Below are positions 44,476 through 52,127 of a DNA stretch of 64,000 nucleotides, in pieces; position 1 is the first letter of the stretch, and every line of letters begins with the position of its first letter. The DNA lies in contig NZ_VFQC01000001.1 in the NCBI RefSeq assembly GCF_006717075.1, positions 1 through 64,000 on the forward strand, written 5' to 3'. Position numbers and translations under genes: made by a program. The stretch is from Haloactinospora alba (GTDB lineage: Bacteria > Actinomycetota > Actinomycetes > Streptosporangiales > Streptosporangiaceae). The notes beneath the pieces were generated by a model. That model searched no databases. It was not told the DNA's origin and saw only the letters and a program-made list of their open reading frames with translations.

Positions 44476-44781
44476 TCAGATCCCCCGCACGGCGGCACCG
44501 GCCCGGCCGAGCGCCGACTGGGCGGTCTCGTCGTTGCTCTCCAGGGTCTGCCGGACGAGCCGGATGATCTCCCGCACCTCGTTGCCCGCGTTGTGCCACT
44601 TGAGCTCTTTGGCGCTGTACTCGTCGGAGACCCCGGTGGCCTCGAAGTCGGCCATGGCGCTGCTCACGTCGACGTCGTGCTCTCCGATGATCGCTTCCAG
44701 ACGCGTCATGACGCTGTGGATGTTGGTCTGGGCCTCCTCCGAGGCGCCCAGGTCGTAACTGTTGCGTCCGTTGCCGCTCAT
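44476..44781 (-). CDS. WXG100-family protein (EsxB-like)
   Basis: 101 residues, helical hairpin of the size expected for an Esx protein. The turn has WHNAG in place of WxG (KELKWHNAGNEVREI). The C-terminus is ALGRAGAAVRGI; I do not see a clear YxxxD/E export motif. It is encoded right after the second Esx-like gene, 32 bases apart, suggesting a secreted heterodimer recognised by EccC. Confidence 0.75.
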   Translation of the reverse strand: MSGNGRNSYDLGASEEAQTNIHSVMTRLEAIIGEHDVDVSSAMADFEATGVSDEYSAKELKWHNAGNEVREIIRLVRQTLESNDETAQSALGRAGAAVRGI

Positions 44782-44813
44782 CAGGGGCTCCCAGGGGTCG
44801 CGGGTCGGGGGTT

Positions 44814-45149
44814 CTAGACCGTCTTGAACTTCGCGGCGTCGAAGTTGGCCGTGGACATGTTGCGGTTGGCGTCGTCGGCCATGGTCTGGTTACCGGTGGA
44901 GAAGGCCGACTGCATGCCGTACTGTCCCTCGTTGATCGACCCGAGTCCGGCCTTCAGGTCGGCGGTGATCTCGTCGGAACGGGCCTTGAACGAGTCGAAC
45001 GCGGCCTTGCCGGCGCCGTTGAACTTCCCCGACAGCGGCTCGGCAGCCTGGATCAACTGTGTGATGAGGTCAGCGAGCTCGTCGCTGGACCCCGAGGTGC
45101 TGCGGGCCAGTGTGGTCAGGGTCTGCTCGCCGAAGTCCCACCGTGACAT
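44814..45149 (-). CDS. WXG100-family-like protein (EsxA-like)
   Basis: 111 residues from ATG 45149 (GGTGGAAAG upstream). Helix-turn-helix hairpin: SSDELADLITQLIQAAEPL, turn FNGAGKAAFDSFKA with F instead of W, then a second long helix. The tail (ANFDAAKFKTV) lacks a clear export motif. First gene of the minus-strand ESX run; it is divergent from the plus-strand secreted-protein genes with an AT-rich palindrome in the shared promoter region. Confidence 0.75.
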   Translation of the reverse strand: MSRWDFGEQTLTTLARSTSGSSDELADLITQLIQAAEPLSGKFNGAGKAAFDSFKARSDEITADLKAGLGSINEGQYGMQSAFSTGNQTMADDANRNMSTANFDAAKFKTV

Positions 45150-45264
45150 CTTTCCACCCGTTCTCACGTGTCGGCGGCGTGGTGGCGCGCCCCTCACCGG
45201 CGCTCGCGGGAGAGGCCCCCGGGCGCGGGCGCCGCTGGTGCGACGCTGCCGGGCGCGCCGTTCC

Positions 45265-45284
45265 AAGTAAAAGCCATTTTACTT
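45265..45284. promoter_or_regulatory. AAGTAAAA/TTTTACTT palindrome in the divergent T7SS promoter
   Basis: Perfect 8-bp dyad with GCCA centre, the only strongly AT-rich spot in the region. It lies between the minus-strand esx genes and the plus-strand gene at 45370, about 116 and 86 bases from their starts. A likely operator or promoter element for both directions. Confidence 0.6.
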
Positions 45285-45369
45285 TATGTCACCGCCTACC
45301 GGCATAATGCGGGCGCCAAAGGACACGACAGGCCTTCGCGAAGGCGCGACGCGGCGAGGAGCGACTGCG

Positions 45370-45735
45370 GTGAAGTTCGAGCTGGTCACTCCCGATGACG
45401 GCGGGGAACCGGCCCCGGAGGAACGGGACGGGGACGGGACCCCGGACGGCATGGGGCCCGATTCCTCCGGTGAGGAGGAGCAACCCGGCCCCGCGGCCCG
45501 GGTCCGGGAGGCGATGGCCCGGGTGACCAGCAGTGTCAGCCGGGACGCGGCTCTGGCGGGACAGGCGGTGGGGAGCCTGCTGGAACGCGTCGAGCGGCAA
45601 CGGAGCCTAGCCGGTTCCGGCCAGACGGCAGCCGAGGCTCCGGTCACGTTCCGCCCGCACCGGTTCACCGCATCCGAGCAGCGCACACGGACCACGAGCG
45701 GGAGGGAAACACCCCCGTTCCCCGAGAACCCCTGA
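45370..45735 (+). CDS. Hypothetical T7SS-locus protein
   Basis: 121 residues from a GTG at 45370 (GGAG upstream; ATG at 45307 in frame is possible). Acidic, low-complexity first half; a helix in the middle (ARVREAMARVTSSVSRDAAL) and a disordered basic tail. No family recognised. First gene of the plus-strand half of the locus, so perhaps a chaperone-like or secreted accessory protein. Confidence 0.5.
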   Translation: MKFELVTPDDGGEPAPEERDGDGTPDGMGPDSSGEEEQPGPAARVREAMARVTSSVSRDAALAGQAVGSLLERVERQRSLAGSGQTAAEAPVTFRPHRFTASEQRTRTTSGRETPPFPENP

Positions 45736-45880
45736 GGCCGCCGCGCGAGCGTGGCCGATATCGGCCACGCCCTGCGGCTGTGACATATGGCACCGGACAT
45801 GACAGGCGCGGCGGGACGGTCCGTATACCCGGCCCCTGCCGTGGTTGCCCGAGAGACGACGGCGCGGGAGGCACCCCCTG

Positions 45881-46222
45881 ATGAGCGGATGGGACATCAG
45901 CCCCGAGGGCGTGAGCGCGGTACTGACCGACGTGGGGACCGAGCTGGGCGACGAGGACCAGACCAGCGGGTTGAGCGGACACACCAAGACGTTGGGCGAG
46001 GACATCGCCGAGGCCGCCGAGGTGGCGGCCAGCGAACCCATCGCCACCGCCCTGGAGGAGTTCGTCGATGCCTACCGGGACTACCTCCGGAAGATGACCG
46101 CGATCACCTCCAGCGCGATCAGCGGCTGCAGTACGGCGGTGACGGCCTACATGGACGGCGACACGGACATGGCCCGCGAGTCCCAGAGCAACGCCGGGGA
46201 CATCTCCGACCTCGACCTGTGA
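45881..46222 (+). CDS. DUF6507-like (ESX-1-type secreted) protein
   Basis: 113 residues starting MSGWDISPEGVSAVLTDVG, the DUF6507-type opening (xxWDISPxGV). All-helical, with a long second helix (PIATALEEFVDAYRDYLRKM) and a C-terminal ARESQSNAGD. Such proteins lie next to large T7SS toxins and act as partners or secretion adaptors. Start ATG follows AGGCACCCCC with GGGAGG upstream. Confidence 0.7.
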   Translation: MSGWDISPEGVSAVLTDVGTELGDEDQTSGLSGHTKTLGEDIAEAAEVAASEPIATALEEFVDAYRDYLRKMTAITSSAISGCSTAVTAYMDGDTDMARESQSNAGDISDLDL

Positions 46223-46279
46223 CACCGACAACCGCCAAGACATGGAACGTAGCGCTGGTGACGACGGGACGGTCGCGCG

Positions 46280-48871
46280 GTGAGTGAAAACGAGACGAAC
46301 GAGCTGTTGACCCCGGAGGGGATCCCCGTTCCGGAGGTGAGACCGGAGGAGCTGGAGGCCGCGGCCAAGGCCATCGACACCGACGGACAGAACATCGCCG
46401 ACTCGGGGAACAGCATCCAGTCCACCTGGCAGGGGCTGGCTGAGGTGTACTCCGCTCCCGAGTCCGGCGAGCTGCTGTCGGCGGTGGACGCGGTCTCCAA
46501 GCTGGGCGAGGACGTCAACGACGCGCTGGAGACGGTCGCCGACGCACTGCGGACGTTCGCCGAGGAGGCCGCTCCGCTCAAGAAGAAGCTCGCGTCACTG
46601 AAATCGCAGGCCAGCGAATTCCTGGAGGGCGTCGAGGACGTCGAGGAAGTACGCGACGACGACGAGGAACGCGAGGAGCACAACAGGATCAAGACGGCCA
46701 TCGACGATGCCGTCGTTGCGTACCAGGCCGCCGAGCGCAAGTGCGCCAACAAGATCACCGAGCTCTTCGACGGCACCACGTTCGTCCCGGACAAGGGCGA
46801 GATCCTCACCGAGGGCCGTGAGGCCCACGGGGTCGAGGAGATCCCGGAAGGGGCCGCCACCCCCTGGGGCACCTCCCAGGAGGAGGACAAGATCTGGATC
46901 GCCGACGTGGGATGGGGCGTATGGGACGTCACCGGTGGGGCCACGGTGGACAGGCTCGCGGATATGGCCCGGCTGTCCGGGTTCTACACCGATGAGGGAT
47001 GGGGTGTGGAGTCCGCCAGTGACTGGTGGGGCAACGTCTACGCGTACGGGGAGCAGAGAAACAAGGAAACAATGGCGCTGGTGGGCCTGGTCAAGGTCGA
47101 GGACTCCGGCTTCGGTGTGTGGGGTGATTGGGAACGCCGGGACGGGGTCGCTGAGGACGCCTGGAAGGGCATGGGCGACTCGATCGTTCCCGTCAGCGAG
47201 TGGGAGCAGCGACCGGGCTACACCATCACGGTCGGCGGCATCAACGCGGCCGCGAGCGTCGTGGGCGGTGCCGGCCTGGCCCGGGGCGCTGCCTCGAGTC
47301 TGCGCGGGCTGAGGCAGAGTCTGCCCGCCGCCAGCAGGGGCGACCTCTCCCTGCCGGACCGGAGCAGCTTCGACCTGTCCTCGTCGTCCTCCTCACCGGG
47401 GAGCTCCCCGGACGGGGGCGATCGCGGTTCCTTGTCCGGTGACGGGCTCGATGACCTGCGAAGCGACGCGTTGGATGACGCGGCTGACCTGGAGGACCGC
47501 TACGAGACGCCCTCCCGGGGAACTGGCCACGAGACACCCGGCAGCGGGGAGGCGCCCGGTCAGGACGGCTCCGACCGCGGAGAAACCAATCGGAGTCAGC
47601 AGGCGGAGTCTCCGGAGTCGCTCTCGGATGACTCCTCCTCCCAGCCGGACGGCAGTGCCGAGCGTGCCCCTGTCCGGGAGGACGTGGGCGACACCTCCGG
47701 GCGGGAGGCTCCATCCAGTACGCAGCGGGAGAGGGATACCGCCTCCGCCCCGGATCGGGAGGCCAGCGGTACCAGGAACACGGAGGACTCCCCGCACCGG
47801 CCCGAGGAGGACATCTCGGCTCGGCAGCTGCAGCAGTGGACTCACCTGGCTGATGAGGTCGGCTGGGAGAGGGCCATGGAATTGGCCGGCATCGAGAGGG
47901 TGCCCGACCAGGACATGGCCATGGCCGGCAAGGGGCCGGATGCCTCTGCTTCCCAATCCGACTCAGAGACTTCTGCGGACAGTAATCCTGGTGTTTCGTA
48001 CCAAGAGCAGCCCACCCGTTCGGAACCTCAGCGGACTGGTGGCGGATCTCCCACTCCGGACGTCTCCTCGGACGGCATCTCCTCTGGCCCGTCCTCCGGG
48101 AATGGCGGTTCGTCCTTTGGTAGAGAGGGAGGGCTAAACCATGGTGACGGAGGAGGATCTCCATATACTGACGGTACAGATAGGGGGGATGGCAGTTACG
48201 AACATGATCAGTCACGAGACGCTGAGGAAAGCGGTGGTGAGGAAGAGCTCCGGCAAGACCAGATAAAAGAACTTTCGCAAGAGATACGCAACGGCGCTTC
48301 TCCTCCTCCTGGATCTTTGGGCGTGGAGGCTCTCCGAGAAAGTTTGGATGCACCTGAATTGAAGGGAACAAATAGGATACCACCAAAAAGCAATACTGCT
48401 ATCATGCGGTATGATATCGAGGGTGTAGATTCAAATACTTTAGCTGCGAGTAGCGGGAAAAAAGAAAAGGATAACGGTCTTGTTAAATCCTTGGAAGAGC
48501 CGGTTTTTGAAACAGAAGAAGGGGGAAATAGTGGTCGATATGATTCTGAAGTGAAACTTTTGGAGGATATCGACTCTCGCATTTCTAAAGATTCAACTGG
48601 CACGATTGAGATGTATACGGAGCGCCCGCCTTGTATCTCGTGCCAAAATGTTGTTGACCAGTTTATTTCTAAATACCCTGGCATCGATATAAAGGTGACT
48701 TGGGGAGAAAGAAATATAATAGCTATAGATAGTTCAAGTGATTACAAAGATCCTAATATAGGTTTTTATAATTCTGATGACCCATACGACAAAAAATGGG
48801 TTATAGAGCAACTTCCGGAGACTGCTCGAAAGCACGATATGAAAATTTGGCAAAAGAAGTATGGAGGTTGA
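46280..48871 (+). CDS. T7SS polymorphic toxin with deaminase-like C-terminal domain
   Basis: 863 residues from a GTG at 46280. Helical WXG100/LXG-like head (about 20-120: EELEAAAKAIDTDGQNIADS), a pre-toxin domain with WGVWDVTGG and GVWGDWERRDG (about 200-350), a long Ser/Asp/Gly-rich linker (about 350-680), and a toxin end of about 180 residues. The end has SEVKLLEDI (Glu about 757) and ERPPCISCQNVVDQF (PCxxC about 784), then YPGIDIKVTW: the zinc site of the cytidine-deaminase fold, close to the BURPS668_1122-type toxin deaminases. From about 48130 the DNA is markedly AT-rich, so this end was probably swapped in. The SUKH-like gene next to it should give immunity. Confidence 0.8.
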   Translation: MSENETNELLTPEGIPVPEVRPEELEAAAKAIDTDGQNIADSGNSIQSTWQGLAEVYSAPESGELLSAVDAVSKLGEDVNDALETVADALRTFAEEAAPLKKKLASLKSQASEFLEGVEDVEEVRDDDEEREEHNRIKTAIDDAVVAYQAAERKCANKITELFDGTTFVPDKGEILTEGREAHGVEEIPEGAATPWGTSQEEDKIWIADVGWGVWDVTGGATVDRLADMARLSGFYTDEGWGVESASDWWGNVYAYGEQRNKETMALVGLVKVEDSGFGVWGDWERRDGVAEDAWKGMGDSIVPVSEWEQRPGYTITVGGINAAASVVGGAGLARGAASSLRGLRQSLPAASRGDLSLPDRSSFDLSSSSSSPGSSPDGGDRGSLSGDGLDDLRSDALDDAADLEDRYETPSRGTGHETPGSGEAPGQDGSDRGETNRSQQAESPESLSDDSSSQPDGSAERAPVREDVGDTSGREAPSSTQRERDTASAPDREASGTRNTEDSPHRPEEDISARQLQQWTHLADEVGWERAMELAGIERVPDQDMAMAGKGPDASASQSDSETSADSNPGVSYQEQPTRSEPQRTGGGSPTPDVSSDGISSGPSSGNGGSSFGREGGLNHGDGGGSPYTDGTDRGDGSYEHDQSRDAEESGGEEELRQDQIKELSQEIRNGASPPPGSLGVEALRESLDAPELKGTNRIPPKSNTAIMRYDIEGVDSNTLAASSGKKEKDNGLVKSLEEPVFETEEGGNSGRYDSEVKLLEDIDSRISKDSTGTIEMYTERPPCISCQNVVDQFISKYPGIDIKVTWGERNIIAIDSSSDYKDPNIGFYNSDDPYDKKWVIEQLPETARKHDMKIWQKKYGG

Positions 48872-48873
48872 CG

Positions 48874-49353
48874 ATGCATAATGAACATAAAGAAATTGAT
48901 TATCTGATAGAAAAAGCAATTTCTTATGGATTTGCTTCTCGAGAGTCCATCAAGGGTTGTACTGATGAGCAAATAGAAGAACTTCAAAATCAAAATAAAG
49001 ATATTTTATTGCCTGGTGACTATGTTTACTTTATGAAAAAAGCAGGAGGATATCCTTTCAAATATTTTAGCGTAGAGCTGGATATAAGGTCAGCCATTTG
49101 TGCTGTTGACATTGCTGAAGAATTTGTTGAAGAGGCTCCTGATTTTGATTTATCGCAAAAACTTTTTATAGGTAATTATAAATTTGATGTTATATTTTTC
49201 TTTAAAAAAGGATCTTCCGCATTGTATTCTTTTGATGAAGTGGAGGAAGAAAAAGCGGGGGACTCTTTTACTTCTTTTCTTTATTCTAAAATAGAATCTT
49301 TCAAAAAAGATATGGATGGAGCTGAAAGGCTCAAAAGGAAAATGGAAAACTAG
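48874..49353 (+). CDS. SUKH/SMI1-KNR4-like immunity protein
   Basis: 159 residues from ATG 48874 behind GGAGG, two bases after the toxin stop. SUKH-type features: SIKGCTDEQIEELQNQN, LPGDYVYFMKKAGGYPFKYF, then FIGNYKFDVIFFF and the acidic helix end. Very AT-rich and Lys/Phe-rich coding, unlike the rest of the window, matching the toxin domain it follows. It is the presumed immunity protein that neutralises the deaminase in the producing cell. Confidence 0.8.
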   Translation: MHNEHKEIDYLIEKAISYGFASRESIKGCTDEQIEELQNQNKDILLPGDYVYFMKKAGGYPFKYFSVELDIRSAICAVDIAEEFVEEAPDFDLSQKLFIGNYKFDVIFFFKKGSSALYSFDEVEEEKAGDSFTSFLYSKIESFKKDMDGAERLKRKMEN

Positions 49354-49416
49354 GAAAAACTTTCTGGTTTTTGTTTTTATTTTATTCATTTCCTGGAGGG
49401 GTAAATCTTTGTAGAC

Positions 49417-50446
49417 GTGCGGGAAGAAATAACCCAGTCCGGGGACCTGGGTCGTGTAGCCGAGGTGGCGCGTTGCTCCGATCAGGCGCTCGCCAACGCA
49501 CCGGGTGAGGCGCTCGCTTGGACACGTACGGCGCAGGAGCGGTTGAGCCTGGGGCAGTACGGGGCGGCCCTGGACGGGATCGAACAGGCGAGGGCATGGG
49601 GCGGTGAAGCGTCGTGGATGGTTCACGTTCTGGCTGGCGCGAGCCTGGTCTGCCTCAACCGGCCGGACGAGGCGCTCATCGCCGGGGAGGCAGCGCTCCG
49701 TCTGGCCCCCGACCGGGCCAGTCCACACATGCTCGTGGCCATGGCCAGGGCCGCACAGTACCGGCGTGGTGATCCAGAACCGAAGGCGCTGGCTGGCCAG
49801 CGCCCGAGCGGCCTGTGCGCGGAGCCTGGAACTGGACGTGAACCAGGATCCCGGGCTGCTCCTGCAGGCGGGCCGTGTCCACCGCTGGCTCGGTGGCTAC
49901 TCCGCCGCGTCCTCCTCCCTACGGGACGTTCTGCGTCTGGACCCCGAGAACGTTCCAGCCAGGCGGGAACTCGCCGAACTCCACGCCCGCGGGATGCGCC
50001 TGCGGCGGGCGCTGCTGTTGTACCGGTCGATCCTCGCGACCGACCCCGGAGCGGATCTCGGCCGCTCCTTCCAGGAAACCTTTTCCTACGTGTTCCGCTG
50101 GATCTTCGCCACTTCGGTGATCGTCGGTTTCAGCTCGGCCCTGGCGCAGGTTGCCGAGTCCTATCCGGACAGTTCCGCCCACGCGGGGCGGATCTTCTTC
50201 GGTTTCGTGCTGGTTCTCATGGTTGCGTGGCCGACACTCCAGCTGCTGAGCGTTCTCGGACCCGTTCTGCGCCTCCTGCGGGAGCTGCGCGGGATCGTTC
50301 TCCAGGCCGCGCTGGTCCTGGCGATGGCAGTCTCGGCCGGGGCGGTTTCCTGGACCTCGGGTGCGGTCGCGGCGGGGTCCTTCGTGGCGTTCCTCGCGTC
50401 GTTCGCGGGATACCGCGTCGCCGAGAAGCGGGGGTGGTCGCTATGA
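49417..50446 (+). pseudogene. TPR protein with C-terminal membrane helices, frameshifted by a 4-bp tandem duplication
   Basis: The first part (from GTG 49417) reads TPR helices: LGRVAEVARCSDQALANAPG, SPHMLVAMARAAQYRRGDPE. At 49789-49796 the sequence CTGGCTGG is a tandem 4-bp repeat; removing one copy makes KALASARAACARSLELD join directly to DVNQDPGLLLQAGRVHRWLG, NVPARRELAELHARGM and the membrane part VIVGFSSALAQVAE, VLVLMVAWPTLQLLS, LVLAMAVSAGAVSW, VAAGSFVAFLASF. So the intact protein would be about 340 residues. GC content is back to normal here, unlike the immunity gene. Such TPR-membrane proteins often follow T7SS toxins; role unknown. Confidence 0.65.
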
Positions 50447-50712
50447 ACATCCCCGTCCGTCGCTGGGGGAACGTTCCTGAGGCCGCGAACCGACTCCGGG
50501 AAACCGGACACTCCGCCCCCGAACGCCGTTCCGATAAGCTCGGCCATCCGTAGCCGCCCACCGGACTGCGCTGCGGCGCGCCCCGGAAACGCCCCCATCC
50601 CACCAGTGGCACCGGGGCCGGTTCGGGGCGCCGAGTGCGGAACCAGCTCCGGGGCCGGCGACCGCCGCGAAACCGCCGGCAGAGTCCGGAACCGGTCCCG
50701 TCCCGCTCCCGG

Positions 50713-51759
50713 TCAGGCGGGCTGGCCCCCGTCGGGGCGGAAGTGGCGCAGCAGCTCGTCCAGCCGACGCCACGCCGCCGGGTCGGTGCCGCTGCCCAGG
50801 GGGAACCACACGGCGGGAAACATCGACGGCCCCAGGCGGTGCCCCGTGCTGGGGGCGTCCAGCGCGTGGGCCAGGCCCGCCTCGGCGACGCCCTCCGGGC
50901 CGACGGCCATCCCCACCGGCACCGGCAGGGAGGGGGCGCGGGGCTCGTAGGTCCCGTCCGGGCGGCCCGGCAGGCGGTAGGCCGTCAGGCTCTGCAGCGT
51001 TCCCTGCCCGGCGAACTCCCGAACCACCTCGGGGAGGCTGCCGAGCGGGAGCTCCTCCCCGGCGGAGCGGGCCGCCATGACCGTGAGGCTCTCCTTCACC
51101 CCGGAGCGGACGCGCGACACCCGCTGGGTCCCGAGGAACGGGCGGCCCTCGGGACCGACGAGCACCGTCCAGGTCGGCTGCGGGGCCCGCTGGCGGCACA
51201 GCGCGGTGAGACCGTCCCGGTCCCACACCGCCAGCGCCGGTTCGCTCGTTCCCCACCCGGCCGGAGCGGCGCCGGCGAACGTGCGTGACAGCGACTCCGC
51301 CGCGCCGCCGAGCCTGAGGTCCTCCGTGGCCGGGTGCAGCAGCCGCAGGTCGAGGAGGAGGTGGCCGCCCAGCTCGGATGCTCCCGCGCGGAAGGTGGGC
51401 GACGGTGCGGCCGCGGCCTTTCCCTCCCTCTTCCCGGAGTCCGGGAGGCGGTGTTCGGGAGCGGTGACGTAGCCCGCGTCGTCGTCCCACACCAGAGGAA
51501 CGCCGGTGAGGCCGTCGTAGTGGCCGCTGCCGTCGGACTCGCGCACCACCCACCGGCCGCCGGGTTTGGTCAGCACGGTGCGCAGCGGGAACGTGACGCG
51601 GGAGTGGGCGGGGGTCACCACCTGCAGCCCCTGGCTGTTCGCGGCGCTGGCCGAGACCGCGTCGGCCAGCCACGAGGAGAACCAAACCACGGGCCGCTCC
51701 TGGAGGGCGACCAGCGCGCCGGTGGTGCTGTGGTCCACCGCGGGGTGCCGTGCCGTCAC
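50713..51759 (-). CDS. DUF6177-family protein of the T7SS locus
   Basis: 348 residues from a GTG at 51759 overlapping the preceding stop. Contains VVWFSSWLADAVSASAANSQ, WVVRESDGSGHYDGLTGVPL and VPVGMAVGPEGVAEAGL, the DUF6177 pattern, which occurs in actinobacterial ESX loci next to eccC. Mostly soluble, no signal peptide. Its role is unknown; context suggests a cytoplasmic accessory of secretion. The stretch 50447-50712 after it holds no gene I can support. Confidence 0.75.
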   Translation of the reverse strand: MTARHPAVDHSTTGALVALQERPVVWFSSWLADAVSASAANSQGLQVVTPAHSRVTFPLRTVLTKPGGRWVVRESDGSGHYDGLTGVPLVWDDDAGYVTAPEHRLPDSGKREGKAAAAPSPTFRAGASELGGHLLLDLRLLHPATEDLRLGGAAESLSRTFAGAAPAGWGTSEPALAVWDRDGLTALCRQRAPQPTWTVLVGPEGRPFLGTQRVSRVRSGVKESLTVMAARSAGEELPLGSLPEVVREFAGQGTLQSLTAYRLPGRPDGTYEPRAPSLPVPVGMAVGPEGVAEAGLAHALDAPSTGHRLGPSMFPAVWFPLGSGTDPAAWRRLDELLRHFRPDGGQPA

Positions 51760-52127
51760 CGGTCCTCTCCCTCCCGTTCGGGCCACACGGTGCCGCCCAC
51801 CCTGGCGGTGAGGCTGTCGGCGAACCGGTGGGCCAGCTCCGCCGCCGCCTCCTCGGTACTGGAGGCCCGCACCTCCACCCACCAGCACGGTTCGGGCATG
51901 CGGGCGGCGACGCGGGAGCCGAGCAGCCGCGCCACCTCGCCGGGTACGTCGACCCGGCGGGCGGCCTCGATACTCACCAGGGCGACGCCGTCACCCCGGT
52001 GCAGCTGGAGGAGCGCGCCGCCGCCCGCCTCCCGCACCCGCAGGTCGGGGCCGGTGTCCACCATCGCGTCGGCCAGGGTCCGCATGGTGGGGGACTCCCG
52101 CACCAGTGCCACCACGTCGTGGGTCAC
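51756..52127 (-). CDS. Small T7SS-locus hypothetical protein
   Basis: 123 residues from a GTG at 52127. Pattern of alternating strands and helices (MRTLADAMVDTGPDLRVREA, VALVSIEAARRVDVPGEVAR, CWWVEVRASSTEEAAAELAH). It overlaps the stop of eccC (GTGA) and the start of the DUF6177 gene, so all three are translationally coupled. No family recognised with certainty; small partner proteins of this type are usual between eccC and DUF6177 genes. Confidence 0.65.
   Translation of the reverse strand: MTHDVVALVRESPTMRTLADAMVDTGPDLRVREAGGGALLQLHRGDGVALVSIEAARRVDVPGEVARLLGSRVAARMPEPCWWVEVRASSTEEAAAELAHRFADSLTARVGGTVWPEREGEDR

Noticed and set aside
50447..50712. Short open frames between the TPR gene and the DUF6177 gene
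   Set aside because: No start with ribosome-binding site and no conserved pattern; treated as non-coding.
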